This document shows positions 5,352-6,280 of a stretch of 6,280 bases of DNA, piece by piece (within the stretch, counting starts at the first letter, position 1; each line of letters opens with the position of its first letter). The translations under genes and the position numbers were made by a program. The notes beneath the pieces were generated by a model. It was given only the letters and a program-made list of their open reading frames with translations, did no database searches and was not told the DNA's origin. Source of the DNA: Anaerolinea thermophila (GTDB taxonomy: Bacteria > Chloroflexota > Anaerolineae > Anaerolineales > DRKV01); NCBI GenBank assembly GCA_020722405.1, contig DYKW01000108.1, forward strand, positions 1 to 6,280. Direction: 5' to 3'.

Positions 5352-6280
5352 ATGCAACTCTGTCCTCGATGCCATACTGAAAACGAAGATGGTCTTAATT
5401 TTTGCCGGGAATGTGGAGCGGCGTTACAGCCGCTTCCTCCAATGCCTCAGATGCATGCCGGCGTTCCTGGTTTTGCCCTTAAAAACCTGCCTGGGTGGGT
5501 TTGGGGCGCTTTGGCTTTGGTTTTGTCCCTGGCGGCTGGCGCTTACCTGCTGCTTTACGGACCGGGGGGCATTTATTCAATCCCCTATGGTGAACGCGCT
5601 TATGGAAACTGGATACTGGCTATAACTGACGAAGACCCTACCCTCTACAGCATCAATGTTTTGACCGGGGAGAAATATCAAATTGCAAGGGATGTCTATC
5701 GTGGTTTTATCCTCCCGGATGAAAAACGCCTGGTTTATGTTGTAAGAGGTCGAAATGATACATGGGATATTTTTTTATGCAACATCCGGGGAGAAAATAA
5801 GAAAACCATTGTTACAGGGCTTTCCGATGTAGCAGATTTTGAATTTTCTGCTGATGGAAGCGTTTTGGCAATTACCTGGGGTGATAATACTTCCGGGTAC
5901 AACGTAGATGTTTATTCCACGAGGAGCGGGAGGAAACTTGGCAGCCCTGTAAGCAGTTTAAAAGGAGTGAAAGGTCTTTATGTTTCTTCTATGTCCGCAA
6001 ATGGAAGGTACATCGTATACGACACAGACAACTATCAACAATATGAGACGCATACGACGCCTACGACGTATGCAACCTATTTGGTAGATGTGAAAGGCGA
6101 AGAAACGACAACAATTAGCGAAACATCGGATTTCTTCTCAAGTACTTTCTTTACAAAAGATGGCTCTCGAGTCATTTACATTGGTGAATATAACATTTGG
6201 TCTTTGGATGTGTCTAGTAGAAAACGCGAACGAATATATGCAGGGGCAGAACATCTTGTGCCTGTTTGGTGGATTGTTAG
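5352..6280 (+). CDS. Zinc ribbon-TM-beta-propeller membrane protein (3' truncated)
   Basis: The frame is open from the ATG to the window edge (309 full codons plus two bases), so the C-terminus is missing. Residues 1-26 form a zinc ribbon with C4, C7, C18 and C21. A short Pro/Met-rich linker (27-40) leads to one hydrophobic helix at about 49-69. The rest is beta-rich with at least four blade-like motifs of the PD40/WD40 (TolB-like) kind: LPDEKRLVYV (121-130), SADGSVLAIT (166-175), SANGRYIVYD (215-224) and TKDGSRVIYI (268-277). The likely topology is cytoplasmic ribbon and external propeller, which would suit binding of a protein or glycan outside the membrane. This is inferred from the sequence plan. 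The ribbon-linker-membrane design mirrors the first gene, suggesting a shared partner, perhaps the ATPase. Codon choice looks more A/T-rich toward the right edge than in the ATPase gene. A Thr/Tyr-rich insertion (about 233-243) sits between blades. Confidence 0.82.
   Translation, partial: MQLCPRCHTENEDGLNFCRECGAALQPLPPMPQMHAGVPGFALKNLPGWVWGALALVLSLAAGAYLLLYGPGGIYSIPYGERAYGNWILAITDEDPTLYSINVLTGEKYQIARDVYRGFILPDEKRLVYVVRGRNDTWDIFLCNIRGENKKTIVTGLSDVADFEFSADGSVLAITWGDNTSGYNVDVYSTRSGRKLGSPVSSLKGVKGLYVSSMSANGRYIVYDTDNYQQYETHTTPTTYATYLVDVKGEETTTISETSDFFSSTFFTKDGSRVIYIGEYNIWSLDVSSRKRERIYAGAEHLVPVWWIV

Noticed and set aside
5389..5625. Forward open frame of 78 codons with a Cys-rich hydrophobic product
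   Set aside because: It is a shifted frame of the zinc-ribbon propeller gene, which has the RBS, the CxxC motifs and the longer open frame.
6051..6072. CATACG...CGTATG inverted repeat with a nested 9-nt tandem repeat (TACGACG twice)
   Set aside because: It lies inside the propeller coding frame, encodes a Thr/Tyr-rich loop, has only a 6-bp stem and no following T-run, so it is neither a terminator nor a convincing operator.

Overview
The window holds six co-directional genes on the + strand, packed tightly enough (gaps of 14, 9, -4, 24 and 11 nt) to read as one operon. The last gene runs off the right edge. I see no rRNA, tRNA, CRISPR, IS element or convincing terminator. The organism is bacterial. 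Moderate GC, several small zinc-ribbon proteins with Pro-rich linkers and membrane helices, and a WD40/TolB-like propeller in a membrane anchor would fit Chloroflexota (Anaerolineae-like). That assignment is a guess from style, not from a marker gene.

Layout: (1) 42-1223, a membrane protein with an N-terminal CxxC zinc ribbon, a long Pro-rich linker, a soluble domain and three or four C-terminal membrane helices. (2) 1238-3964, a 908-residue HerA/VirB4-like (DUF87/FtsK superfamily) ATPase with intact Walker A and Walker B motifs, a large uncharacterised N-terminal region and a C-terminal cysteine cluster. (3) 3974-4699, a zincin-type metallopeptidase with HEGRH and a downstream Glu, behind a disordered leader that carries a short motif twice. 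(4) 4696-5013, a 105-residue protein made of two copies of one helical repeat, translationally overlapped with the protease. (5) 5038-5340, a 100-residue disordered acidic/Pro-rich protein carrying the same leader motif once. (6) 5352 to beyond 6280, a zinc ribbon, Pro-rich linker, single membrane helix and an extracytoplasmic beta-propeller, truncated by the window edge.

The most interesting signal is a linear motif, consensus [KE]RLSxxGxxA[IL]QG. It occurs three times, in the N-terminal regions of two otherwise unrelated proteins (the metallopeptidase and the small disordered protein). With a motor ATPase and two zinc-ribbon membrane proteins beside them, this suggests a module in which an ATPase and membrane partners recognise or export tagged proteins, the protease being a possible effector and the overlapped repeat protein its immunity or chaperone partner. 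A membrane-associated defence or protein-processing system is the main alternative. The domain calls are well supported. The system-level reading is inference.
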